DNA of 18,360 nucleotides from Actinomycetes bacterium. GTDB lineage: Bacteria > Actinomycetota > Aquicultoria > CAJVYJ01 > JAUVQD01. The notes under the pieces are model-generated. The model was not told the DNA's origin. It saw nothing but the letters and a program-made list of their open reading frames with translations, and ran no database searches. Location: the NCBI GenBank assembly GCA_030598355.1, contig JAUVQD010000004.1:1-18360 (forward strand). The letters are read 5' to 3'. Both the position numbers and the translations under genes were made by a program. Position 1 is the stretch's first letter, and every line of letters starts with the position of its first letter. Below are positions 1 to 7,201 of this stretch, piece after piece.

Positions 1-548
1 ATGAGCTTTTAGTCTTCTTTGTCTCCGCTCTACCGGTCGGAGAATTGCGTGCCGGGATCCCAGTTGGTCTTAATTTTGGCCTCGACCCTTGGCTGGTTTT
101 TACCCTGGCTGTCCTGGGCAACCTCGCCCCCGTCCTCCCCATTTTGCTTCTTTTAGAGCCAATAAGTAGGTGGCTCATGAACCGCTTCCGCTTTTTTGAT
201 CGTGTGCTCTCGCACCTTTTTGAAAAGACCAGAGTCAAACATTCGGATAAGATTGAGCGATACGGCGCCCTAGCCCTGATCGCCTTCGTAGCCATTCCGT
301 CTCCCGGAACAGGCGCTTGGACCGGGAGTCTTGTCGCTTGGCTTTTTGGCATTGAGCTTAAATATGCGATCCCAGCCATAATCACAGGTGTTTTAACCGC
401 CGGCCTTCTTGTTCTAGCTGTTTCGACCGGAGCGATGAAGATCTTGCGATTTCTGGAAGACCCATTGACCTCTGTCGCCCTGCTAGTCGGCATAGGCGTC
501 TTGGCTTTTGCTATTATTAAATACCGCAGCAAGAACAACGTGCGCTAA
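1..548 (+). CDS. Small multidrug-export family membrane protein, 5' end cut off by window
   Basis: Partial gene: the reading frame is open back to base 3 (ELLVFFVSALPVGELRAGIP...), so the true start lies outside the window and the TTG at 45 is internal. The visible part has about four hydrophobic segments. The ELRAGIPVGLNFGL and LAVLGNLAPVLPILLLL stretches, followed by a basic, charged loop (RVKHSDKIERYGALAL), match the COG2426/Sm_multidrug_ex family. The IPSPGTGAWTGSLVAWLFGI segment is also typical of that family. The name comes from an early export phenotype; the real substrate is unknown. It ends 13 bases before the likely start of the next gene, so the two are probably co-transcribed. Both run toward the origin, opposite to the neighbouring block. 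Family assignment is fairly sure, function is not. Confidence 0.75.
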   Translation, partial: ELLVFFVSALPVGELRAGIPVGLNFGLDPWLVFTLAVLGNLAPVLPILLLLEPISRWLMNRFRFFDRVLSHLFEKTRVKHSDKIERYGALALIAFVAIPSPGTGAWTGSLVAWLFGIELKYAIPAIITGVLTAGLLVLAVSTGAMKILRFLEDPLTSVALLVGIGVLAFAIIKYRSKNNVR

Positions 549-550
549 AC

Positions 551-556
551 GGGAGG
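551..556 (+). promoter_or_regulatory. Ribosome binding site that selects an ATT start
   Basis: GGGAGG sits immediately after the stop of the upstream gene, five bases before an in-frame ATT at 562-564. No ATG, GTG or TTG lies at a suitable distance. Other genes here have similar spacing: five bases for dnaA and the ytxH-like gene, six for dnaN. Confidence 0.6.
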
Positions 557-561
557 CACTT

Positions 562-2295
562 ATTAGGCTACGCTCAGTTCCGCTCATCGCAATTTTAGTC
601 TTATTGCTTTATTTGGTAACCGTATTAATGATGACATATCCGCTGGTTGACCAGATAGATGCGCGCCTTCCTTTTGATTTAGGGGACCCGTTATACATGG
701 GCTGGGTTATATCATGGAACAATCATTTTTTAATAAACCAAGATTTTTCATTATCCACACTCTTTAACACAAATATCTATTTTCCTTACAAAAATACCTT
801 AGCTTATTCTGATCTAATGTTAATTCCAAGCATCATGGTTTCTCCTGTTTTTTATCTCACAAGAAACCCCGTTATCACGGTTAACGCCTTGCTTTTTCTC
901 CTACTGGCACTAGACGCTTTTGCTATGTTCTTGCTGGCAAAACAATTGACCAAGAACACCCTCGCCGCAATCCTGGCCGGGTTTTTTTATACGTTTTCCG
1001 CTTATCACTTGGCGCAAATTGGCCACATCCAGCTCCATGCTGACGCTTTTATGCTTCTCATGCTTATGTACCTGCACAAGTGGCTAAACGATAACAAACC
1101 AAAATATATGGTGCTAGCCGCCCTGATGTTGTTCCTGGAAGCTCTATCAAGCTGGTATTATGCTATTTACGCTGGCATTTTATTTCTCTTATTTTTCGGG
1201 TTCTTTTTTATCTTTAAGCGAATCAAAATTACACGAGGGGGCTTCATCTCCTTTGCGATAGGCGCTCTGGTCTTAGTCGCTCTTTTATATCCATTTATCC
1301 ACCCGTACCTCACGCTTCATAAGACCATGCCGAATTTTGAGCGCACTGTCGGAGAAACCGCTGTTTACGCAGCGGCTCCGACGGATTACCTGTATACCGT
1401 TGAACGAAGTGTTTTCTGGGGTCAACTGCTTGGTTTTTCCCGACCCGGAGTTGAGAATATTCTTTTTCCCGGCTTTGCGGTTATACTTTTAGCTGTGGCA
1501 GGCCTCGGCGGCCTTCTGAAAAGCGTCAAAGCCAGGGCAAAGACTGGACAAATTAAGCTTTTTTATTTGATAGTCTCTTTTATTGCTTTCGTCTATAGCT
1601 TGGGCCCATATAAGATTATCCTCGGTCGGAAAGTTCCGCTTCCTTTTTTCTTTGCTTTTCATCTTCTCCCAGGGTTCAAGTCGATGAGAGTGCCGGCTCG
1701 TTTCGGCCTATTGGTCCTCCTTGGCCTGACTATCCTCGCGGCTTTCGGCATAACCCGGCTTCTGGAGTTTTGGCAGGAAAAGAGAAAGAAGGGAAGACGC
1801 GCTGATCTCATTGCAGTCATTGTGCTAGCCTTCGTGATCTTCCAGCAAGTTTCCTGGTCTATCCCGCTATCACAACCGATAGCTTCCGGCGACCAAATTC
1901 CTCCAATATATAAATGGTTGGCAAAAGACACCAAATCCGAAGTCATTATTGAGCTGCCACCTTCGGGGAGCGAGCAAGTTAAGTATGTACATTACTCCAG
2001 CTATCATTCGAAGCAACTAGTTAATGGCTATAGCGGCTACACGCCGCCTCTTTGGGCTGATCTTGAGAGTCGGGTGTCTGAGTTTCCAGCCATTGAAACC
2101 ATTGAATTCTTGAGAGAACTGGGAGTTGACGGGGTTTTGGTTCATTCAAAACTTATCCCCGGCTCGGAGAAAAAACTTGAGGCGCCTTGGCCCAAAAATG
2201 TCAGGTTAATAAAAAAGGTCTCCGGAGATTACTTTTTTGACATTTCCGGCCCGCCCGCAAAGGATCAAGCGGTCCCAATAAAGCTTAATGAATAA
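562..2295 (+). CDS. Polytopic membrane protein, GT-C glycosyltransferase-like
   Basis: About 577 residues with many hydrophobic segments, the first directly after a short basic N-terminus (RLRSVPLIAILVLLLYLV). The first large loop carries an acidic LGDPLYMGWVISWNNHF motif. A loop with acidic residues after the first membrane segment, a multi-pass body and a soluble C-terminal part (about residues 455-577, with WLAKDTKSEVIIELPPSG) is the layout of GT-C enzymes that use polyprenyl-linked sugars. I could not place it in a named subfamily, so substrate and pathway are open; cell-surface glycan or lipid modification is inference. A TTG at 508 would give a longer product, but it overlaps the upstream gene and has no good ribosome site, whereas GGGAGG lies five bases before the ATT at 562. 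It probably follows the export-family gene in one transcript. Confidence 0.6.
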   Translation: MRLRSVPLIAILVLLLYLVTVLMMTYPLVDQIDARLPFDLGDPLYMGWVISWNNHFLINQDFSLSTLFNTNIYFPYKNTLAYSDLMLIPSIMVSPVFYLTRNPVITVNALLFLLLALDAFAMFLLAKQLTKNTLAAILAGFFYTFSAYHLAQIGHIQLHADAFMLLMLMYLHKWLNDNKPKYMVLAALMLFLEALSSWYYAIYAGILFLLFFGFFFIFKRIKITRGGFISFAIGALVLVALLYPFIHPYLTLHKTMPNFERTVGETAVYAAAPTDYLYTVERSVFWGQLLGFSRPGVENILFPGFAVILLAVAGLGGLLKSVKARAKTGQIKLFYLIVSFIAFVYSLGPYKIILGRKVPLPFFFAFHLLPGFKSMRVPARFGLLVLLGLTILAAFGITRLLEFWQEKRKKGRRADLIAVIVLAFVIFQQVSWSIPLSQPIASGDQIPPIYKWLAKDTKSEVIIELPPSGSEQVKYVHYSSYHSKQLVNGYSGYTPPLWADLESRVSEFPAIETIEFLRELGVDGVLVHSKLIPGSEKKLEAPWPKNVRLIKKVSGDYFFDISGPPAKDQAVPIKLNE

Positions 2296-2313
2296 ACATA
2301 GTGTGGTGTGCGT

Positions 2314-2388
2314 GAATAATTCGGTGACACGTACTTAATTCTGAAAACCGAATTAAGAACATGTCCCCAGCGTGTCACTGAATTATTC
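2314..2388. repeat. Nested palindrome, REP/MITE-like, between convergent genes
   Basis: Outer arms GAATAATTCGGTGACACG (2314-2331) and CGTGTCACTGAATTATTC (2371-2388) are inverted copies with one mismatch. Inside them, GTACTTAATTC (2331-2341) pairs with GAATTAAGAAC (2350-2360) with one mismatch around an 8-base loop. A 10-base bulge (2361-2370) is left on one side. The whole can fold into one long hairpin. The right arm runs into the last codons and stop of ddl. It lies where a bidirectional terminator is expected, but it is AT-rich and has no T-run. It looks more like a small mobile palindrome of the kind mobilised by REP-associated Y1 transposases; that origin is inference from one copy. Confidence 0.65.
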
Positions 2389-3327
2389 CATAGCAAAATG
2401 AACAAGCTGTTCAACTAGATCTTCAAATTCGATTCCAGCCGCTTTTGCGGCTTCAGGAAATAAACTGACCGGTGTCATGCCAGGGATAGTATTGATCTCA
2501 AGTATATATGGCACATCGTCTTCCTTGTCGACCATAAAGTCTACGCGCGACAGCCCCCGACAGCCAAGGCCGGTATGTGCTGCCTTCGCGAACCTCTCCG
2601 CTTTGGAAATTGTCTCTTTGGGAACACCGGGGGGGATTATGTGTGTACTCATTCCTGGTGTGTACTTCGCTGTATAGTCGTAAAACTCTCGTTCTGAGAC
2701 GATTTCGATTGCCGGCAAAATACGCGGATCCTCGTTTCCGATAAGTCCGATCGTGATTTCTTTGCCAACTATGAACTCCTCGGCAATCACCTCTCGTCCA
2801 TATTTTATTCCTTCGCGAAGGGCCGGCTCAATTTCTTCTTCCTTTTCTACAATTTCAACACCAATTGCTGATCCTGTGGCAACCGGCTTAATCACCATCG
2901 GAAAAGCTATCGATCCCACAACTCGCTGAACAAGTTTGTCTATCTGACCGACTTGCAGCTCACTTTGGCTAACGGCTATGTGAAAAGGGGCTGGGATTCC
3001 AAGTGCGCTGAAGAGCATTTTTGACCTAATTTTATCCATCCCGACAGAGCTTGCTAACACGCCGGACCCAACATAAGGTAGACCCAGAATATCAAGAAGG
3101 CCTTGTATCGTTCCATCTTCTCCGGGCACTCCATGAAGGGCAATAAAGACCAGCTCGCACTGGCTTTTTTTGAGGTTCTCAACAATATTCTTGTCGAGAT
3201 CAATCTTGGTGGTTTTATAGCCTTTTGCGGACAAAGCCAGGCTTATTTCGTTGCCGGTTATTAGTGAGATTTCTCTTTCAGCCGACGCGCCTCCCATAAG
3301 CACAGCGACTTCGGGCTTCTTCTTCAA
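2383..3327 (-). CDS. ddl: D-alanine--D-alanine ligase
   Basis: ATP-grasp ligase of 314 residues, normal for the family, joining two D-alanines for the peptidoglycan pentapeptide in the cytoplasm. Visible family motifs in order: LMGGASAEREISL near the N-terminus, ALHGVPGEDGTIQG, the ATP-binding VIKPVATGSAIGV, the omega-loop YDYTAKYTPGM, CRGLSRVDF and the metal/substrate-binding EINTIPGMTP. The Tyr in the AKY segment fits a D-Ala-D-Ala rather than a D-Ala-D-Lac enzyme, by family knowledge. The start is TTG at 3327, with GAGGGA (3337-3342 on the plus strand as TCCCTC) nine bases ahead. It is the last gene of the minus-strand block, 26 bases after the ytxH-like gene. The outer arm of the 2314-2388 palindrome supplies its stop codon and last two codons. 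Confidence 0.95.
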   Translation of the reverse strand: MKKKPEVAVLMGGASAEREISLITGNEISLALSAKGYKTTKIDLDKNIVENLKKSQCELVFIALHGVPGEDGTIQGLLDILGLPYVGSGVLASSVGMDKIRSKMLFSALGIPAPFHIAVSQSELQVGQIDKLVQRVVGSIAFPMVIKPVATGSAIGVEIVEKEEEIEPALREGIKYGREVIAEEFIVGKEITIGLIGNEDPRILPAIEIVSEREFYDYTAKYTPGMSTHIIPPGVPKETISKAERFAKAAHTGLGCRGLSRVDFMVDKEDDVPYILEINTIPGMTPVSLFPEAAKAAGIEFEDLVEQLVHFAME

Positions 3328-3353
3328 AAGCTTTTATCCCTCGACTACAATAA

Positions 3354-3656
3354 TCAGGCGCTGCCTAAATTATACTTTTCGAGTTCGTCTTTAAGATCGC
3401 CCAAGCGTTTTCTAAGGATTTTCTCACGGGTCCCAAAGGTTCCTTCAAGTCGATTGACAGCCAAATCCAGGTTATTCCTAGCATTATCGACTAGGTCTTG
3501 CGCGGATAATTTAATATCGCCCGCTTTGGTGGCTAGTCTTTCGCGAGTGGATTCGCCTGACTCCGGCGCCATCAAGATTCCCGCTATCGCTCCAATAGCC
3601 AACCCTGTAATAATGCCAATGCCAAAATCTTGAGCCGAGAAATACTTACGTTCCAT
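3354..3656 (-). CDS. YtxH-domain membrane-anchored protein
   Basis: A 100-residue protein with one N-terminal hydrophobic segment (about residues 12-30, GIGIITGLAIGAIAGILMAP). It is followed by the short ESGESTRERL motif that marks YtxH-family proteins (APxSGxETR pattern) and then an amphipathic, charged, probably helical tail. In other bacteria the family is linked to the general stress response, but the molecular role is unknown. The ATG is preceded by a textbook AGGAGGT five bases upstream. It sits between the cysteine desulfurase gene and ddl and is probably part of the same transcript. Nothing in the sequence points to a specific partner. Confidence 0.8.
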   Translation of the reverse strand: MERKYFSAQDFGIGIITGLAIGAIAGILMAPESGESTRERLATKAGDIKLSAQDLVDNARNNLDLAVNRLEGTFGTREKILRKRLGDLKDELEKYNLGSA

Positions 3657-3720
3657 AACCTACCTCCTGCCTAACGGCGTCATAATACCATGCCATGCCG
3701 GCTTGCGCCATAGCGAATGA

Positions 3721-4872
3721 TTATCTCGTTGGTGTTTTATAACTGAGCTCGTCTATAGCCTGAACTACTGCTTCTATGTCTTCATCGGTCGAAAAGTAAC
3801 CGGGACTTAGTCTTAATGTTCCTGTGTCATAAGTACCGAGAGTCTTATGGGCTTCCGGAGCGCAATGATAGCCCGCCCGGGTAGCGATACCATAATTCTT
3901 ATTAAGCAGATAAGCCAATTCTCCTGAATCAATCTTTTTTACCCGCAAAGAAACCAGAGACACTCTCTGCTCGCTTGGATTCGGTCCATATATCTTTATC
4001 CCGTTGATATGCTCTAGCCCTGATAGCAGCTTTCTCATCTTTCTGCTCTCTTCAAGATAGATCTTTTCGACTCCGATTTTTGAAATAAACTTCACCGCCG
4101 CCCCAAGACCACCGATTCCCCAGGTGTTTGGAGTGCCGCTTTCATAGCGATCAGGTCTTATTTTTGGCTGCCCGTCTTTCGATGCTCCACCAGTACCTCC
4201 CTGCTTCAACTCACGTACGGCCACTCCCGGACCAATATACAGTCCTCCGGTCCCCGGTGGTCCGAGCAGACCCTTATGGCCAGCAAAGGCCAGCATATCA
4301 ATCCCCATTTTCTCGATGGAGATCGGGACAGAACCCGCAGTTTGAGCCGCGTCTACTAAAAGAGGCACTTTTGCCTTGCGGGTTATGGCCGCTATCTCCT
4401 CAATGGGCAAAATGTTGCCGATCACATTTGACGCATGGGTGACCACCGCTAGATTAGGGGATTTTTTGATAAGTTCTTGAAAGTGAGCTAGATTCAGATC
4501 GCCGTTTGAAAAATTAGCGGCCCGCAGAACCTTAACTTGATGATGTTCTGCCAAGTACTCAAGTGGCCGGCAGACAGAATTATGCTCGATTGATGTCGTG
4601 ACCACCGTATCGCCATCTCTTACCGAACCCTTAATGGCTAAATTTAGAGCCTCAGTGGCATATGCGGTAAAAATAATATTTTCCGGGCTTCCAGCTTCGA
4701 GAAGTTGAGTAATTGCTTCGCGCGCGCCCAAAACAACGCGTCCGGCTTCAAGCGAGGTTAGATGCGCGCCACGACCGGGGCTGCCGCCGATGTTCTTAAA
4801 ACATTCATCAATCTCAGCCAAAACTTCTTTCGGTTTAGGAAAAGAAGTAGCCGCGTTATCAAGGTAGATCAC
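3721..4872 (-). CDS. Cysteine desulfurase family, PLP-dependent class V aminotransferase fold
   Basis: Protein of 383 residues starting IYLDNAATSFPKP. Family members take sulfur from L-cysteine onto an enzyme cysteine, releasing alanine, for Fe-S clusters or thiolated tRNA. The PLP-binding features are visible: His97 in the SIEHNSV segment, Asp174 and Gln177 in VDAAQTAG, and the Schiff-base Lys200 in AFAGHKGLLGP. Cys337 in RAGYHCAPEAHKTLGT is placed as the sulfur-accepting residue. The sequence resembles the TIGR01977-type subgroup more than classical IscS or SufS, and no isc or suf partner genes are adjacent. It starts with GTG inside the end of parB (14-base overlap), so it is probably translationally coupled to parB. 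A dedicated role with the tRNA-modifying MnmE/G upstream is possible but unproven. Confidence 0.88.
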   Translation of the reverse strand: MIYLDNAATSFPKPKEVLAEIDECFKNIGGSPGRGAHLTSLEAGRVVLGAREAITQLLEAGSPENIIFTAYATEALNLAIKGSVRDGDTVVTTSIEHNSVCRPLEYLAEHHQVKVLRAANFSNGDLNLAHFQELIKKSPNLAVVTHASNVIGNILPIEEIAAITRKAKVPLLVDAAQTAGSVPISIEKMGIDMLAFAGHKGLLGPPGTGGLYIGPGVAVRELKQGGTGGASKDGQPKIRPDRYESGTPNTWGIGGLGAAVKFISKIGVEKIYLEESRKMRKLLSGLEHINGIKIYGPNPSEQRVSLVSLRVKKIDSGELAYLLNKNYGIATRAGYHCAPEAHKTLGTYDTGTLRLSPGYFSTDEDIEAVVQAIDELSYKTPTR

Positions 4873-5707
4873 GCAAAACCAGTTCTTCCATTTTTCTTAT
4901 GCCGTCAGCGCTGCTAAAGACCAGCTCGATCTTAAACTTGTCCCTAGTTTTTTTTACTCGCGTTTGAGCTTTCAGCGCCCGGCCAATTTTCTTTGCCATT
5001 GCCTGAATCTCTGGCGATATCGGACTTTTGACAACTGCCCTTTTTTCTTTTGAAAGTTGCCGAAGTCGAGCTAGTTCTTCTGTCTGTCGGACCGATAATC
5101 CCTCCGCAATTATTCTTTCAGCTAGCTTGGTTTGTTCGGCCTGATCATCTAGTCCCAGCAGGGCGCGAGCATGACCAGAAGACAGTCGTCCTTCGCTAAT
5201 TTTTTTCTGCAAAGACCCTGGGAGCTGCAGAAGCCTCATTGTGTTTGAGACAGTGGCTCTATTCTTGCCCACAAGCTCTGCTACCTCGGCCTGCGTACAC
5301 CCGAAGTCATCGGTTAGTCGTTTGTAGGCTATACCCTCTTCAATCGCGTTGAGATCTTCTCTTTGAATATTTTCAACCAGCGCTAACTGGAGCGACTCGC
5401 CATCGTTTGATTCTTTGATAATCGCGGGAATGACCGACAGCCCCAACTGTTGCGCCGCCCTCAGCCTTCTCTCCCCTGCAACCAGCTCAAAAGTGTCTTC
5501 TTTCGGTCTCACCACAACCGGCTGCATAACTCCGTGCTTCTTGATCGACGCTACTAGTTCGGATAAAGCACCTGTGTCCATCGCTTGCCTCGGTTGGCTC
5601 GGATTCGGCACGATTTCATCAATCGGGATTTCTTCAAAGGTCAGCCCATCCGGAACCAGGCTTGGAATAAGTGATCCAAGTCCTCTCCCGAGACCCCTTT
5701 TAGCCAC
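4859..5707 (-). CDS. parB: Chromosome-partitioning protein ParB (Spo0J)
   Basis: DNA-binding CTPase clamp of 282 residues that loads at parS and spreads along DNA, guiding origin segregation with ParA. An N-terminal GLGRGLGSLIP motif, typical for interaction with ParA, comes first. The nucleotide-binding box GERRLRAAQ (about residues 78-86) and ENIQREDLNAIEE (about 112-124) follow. A helix-turn-helix (about 137-160, TQAEVAELVGKNRATVSNTM) recognises parS. The C-terminal 60 or so residues should be the dimerisation domain. The start is GTG at 5707, overlapping the end of parA by 8 bases; its own 3' end overlaps the cysteine desulfurase gene. A near-perfect parS lies 3.3 kb upstream at 9048-9063, which supports the assignment. 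Confidence 0.95.
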   Translation of the reverse strand: MAKRGLGRGLGSLIPSLVPDGLTFEEIPIDEIVPNPSQPRQAMDTGALSELVASIKKHGVMQPVVVRPKEDTFELVAGERRLRAAQQLGLSVIPAIIKESNDGESLQLALVENIQREDLNAIEEGIAYKRLTDDFGCTQAEVAELVGKNRATVSNTMRLLQLPGSLQKKISEGRLSSGHARALLGLDDQAEQTKLAERIIAEGLSVRQTEELARLRQLSKEKRAVVKSPISPEIQAMAKKIGRALKAQTRVKKTRDKFKIELVFSSADGIRKMEELVLRDLP

Positions 5708-6476
5708 GGGCGATCACTTCCTTTGCGAAGTTTTGATATGCTAAAGCGCCCTTGCTTTTGATGTCATAGGAAATGATGGGCAAACCATAACTTGGAGCCT
5801 CGCTCAAACGAACTGAGCGGGGGATAACGGTCTCAAAAACTTTTTTAGAAAAGTGCTTCACGACTTCTGAAGCCACTTGTGAAGACAGCTTGGTTCTAAC
5901 GTCAAACATAGTCATAACGACTCCCGCAATTTCTAACTCTGTATTAAGGTGTCTTTTAATCAAGCGCACGCTTTCTACTAATTGACTAAGCCCCTCCAGA
6001 GCATAATATTCGCACTGTATAGGAATTATTAGCTTATCCACGGCGGTCAGAGCGTTGACTGTTAGAAGCCCCAAAGACGGTGGACAATCTATTAAAATGT
6101 AATCGTATTTTGAGACAATACCGGCGATCGCGTTCCGCAATAGTGACTCTCTAGAAATCCGCGAAACCAATTCAATTTCGGCTCCGGCTAATTGAGTGGT
6201 TGAGGGGACAAGCGAAAGATTGTTGACTTCAGTTTGCTCAATTACCGACTCTATTGGTTCATCGTCTACCAAAACATTGTATATGCAGTTAGCCCGGTCT
6301 TCGCGACGGCACCCAACCCCGCTAGTCGCATTTGCTTGCGGGTCAAGATCTATCAAAAGCACTTTTTGCCCGATTTCAGCCAAGCACGCGCCCAGATTTA
6401 CAGCTGTTGTGCTTTTTCCGACACCGCCCTTTTGGTTAACTAGGGCTATGCGAATACCTTTCTTGCTCTCGTCCAA
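5700..6476 (-). CDS. parA: Chromosome-partitioning ATPase ParA (Soj)
   Basis: Deviant-Walker ATPase of 258 residues. The P-loop KGGVGKST at 16-23 carries the signature lysine. Next come the LIDLDPQANAT segment, DCPPSLGLLT (Walker B) and the C-terminal VIPRSVRLSEAPSYG stretch typical of Soj proteins. ATP-bound ParA dimers bind DNA non-specifically and are released by ParB, moving parS-bound origins apart; Soj homologues can also regulate DnaA. The start is TTG at 6476, two bases after the rsmG stop, with GGGAGA just ahead. A DnaA-box-like TTATCCACG occurs inside the gene at 6034-6042, but it encodes conserved protein sequence and is probably chance. Confidence 0.95.
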   Translation of the reverse strand: MDESKKGIRIALVNQKGGVGKSTTAVNLGACLAEIGQKVLLIDLDPQANATSGVGCRREDRANCIYNVLVDDEPIESVIEQTEVNNLSLVPSTTQLAGAEIELVSRISRESLLRNAIAGIVSKYDYILIDCPPSLGLLTVNALTAVDKLIIPIQCEYYALEGLSQLVESVRLIKRHLNTELEIAGVVMTMFDVRTKLSSQVASEVVKHFSKKVFETVIPRSVRLSEAPSYGLPIISYDIKSKGALAYQNFAKEVIARG

Positions 6477-6478
6477 AA

Positions 6479-7201
6479 TCAGTCTCCCAGCGGCCGTTTT
6501 GTTGGAACACCCGTTCTCCTCGGGTATCTATTTTTGGTCTTTTCAGTTTTTTGAATTTGTATGATAACTCGTCCTTCTTGAGCGTCCGCCCCCCAGGGCT
6601 CAAAGATTGAATCCACTCGGGCCCCCAGCTCTAAGCAAGCGCTTTGCGCTTGTTTGAGCTCTTCCTTGAAACGAGAGCCCTTCATAGCCAAAAACCAGCC
6701 TCCCGTTCTTAAGAGCGGTAAGGCATATTCTAACAAAACGGGCAAGCCAGCGACAGCCCTGGCGATAACCACGTCCATTTTCTCCCTGATGTCCGTATCT
6801 CTTCCGGCCATCTCCGCCCTGGCTTTAATAACTTTTGCGCCATCTATTCCCAGTTCGTTAATGAGTTTTTCCAGAAAAAGCGACTTCTTGGCGTTAGGCT
6901 CAATCAAATACAAATCGATTGGCTTAACAATCTTTACCGCCATCCCCGGAAAACCCGCGCCGGCCCCAATATCCGCAACCTTCGCTCCGTCAGTGATTTT
7001 TTCAGTTACAACAAGTGTCAGCGAGTCGACGAAATGCTCGTTAATATAGTCTTCTTTTGAAATCGCTGTCAGATTTGTTTTGTGATTTGCTTCGGCCAGT
7101 ATTTCCCCATAGTCGAAGAAGATCCTGGCCTGTGCGTTCGTCAGCTCAACGCCAAGATCCCTGCTCTTTTTTTGCAAAGTTTTTACAAACTTTTCCGACA
7201 T
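6479..7201 (-). CDS. rsmG: 16S rRNA (guanine-527-N7)-methyltransferase
   Basis: SAM-dependent methyltransferase of 240 residues that methylates G527 of 16S rRNA; loss gives low-level streptomycin resistance in several bacteria. The SAM-binding motif VADIGAGAGFPGM (about 75-87) is intact, as are NLTAI and EHFVDSL ahead of it and VIARAVAGLPVLLEY after it. The C-terminal NRYPRRTGVPTKRPL is characteristic of RsmG. The gene begins with ATG inside the last codons of mnmG (19-base overlap) and ends two bases before parA. This is the conserved mnmG-rsmG-parA-parB order. Confidence 0.95.
   Translation of the reverse strand: MSEKFVKTLQKKSRDLGVELTNAQARIFFDYGEILAEANHKTNLTAISKEDYINEHFVDSLTLVVTEKITDGAKVADIGAGAGFPGMAVKIVKPIDLYLIEPNAKKSLFLEKLINELGIDGAKVIKARAEMAGRDTDIREKMDVVIARAVAGLPVLLEYALPLLRTGGWFLAMKGSRFKEELKQAQSACLELGARVDSIFEPWGADAQEGRVIIQIQKTEKTKNRYPRRTGVPTKRPLGD

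Noticed and set aside
751..759. Perfect DnaA box TTATCCACA inside the GT-C-like gene
   Set aside because: Isolated, within a coding region 13 kb from the origin elements; one such 9-mer by chance is unremarkable. A near match at 1296-1304 is equally isolated.
6034..6042. DnaA-box-like TTATCCACG in parA
   Set aside because: One mismatch, no cluster, and it encodes a conserved ParA segment (AVDKLI).
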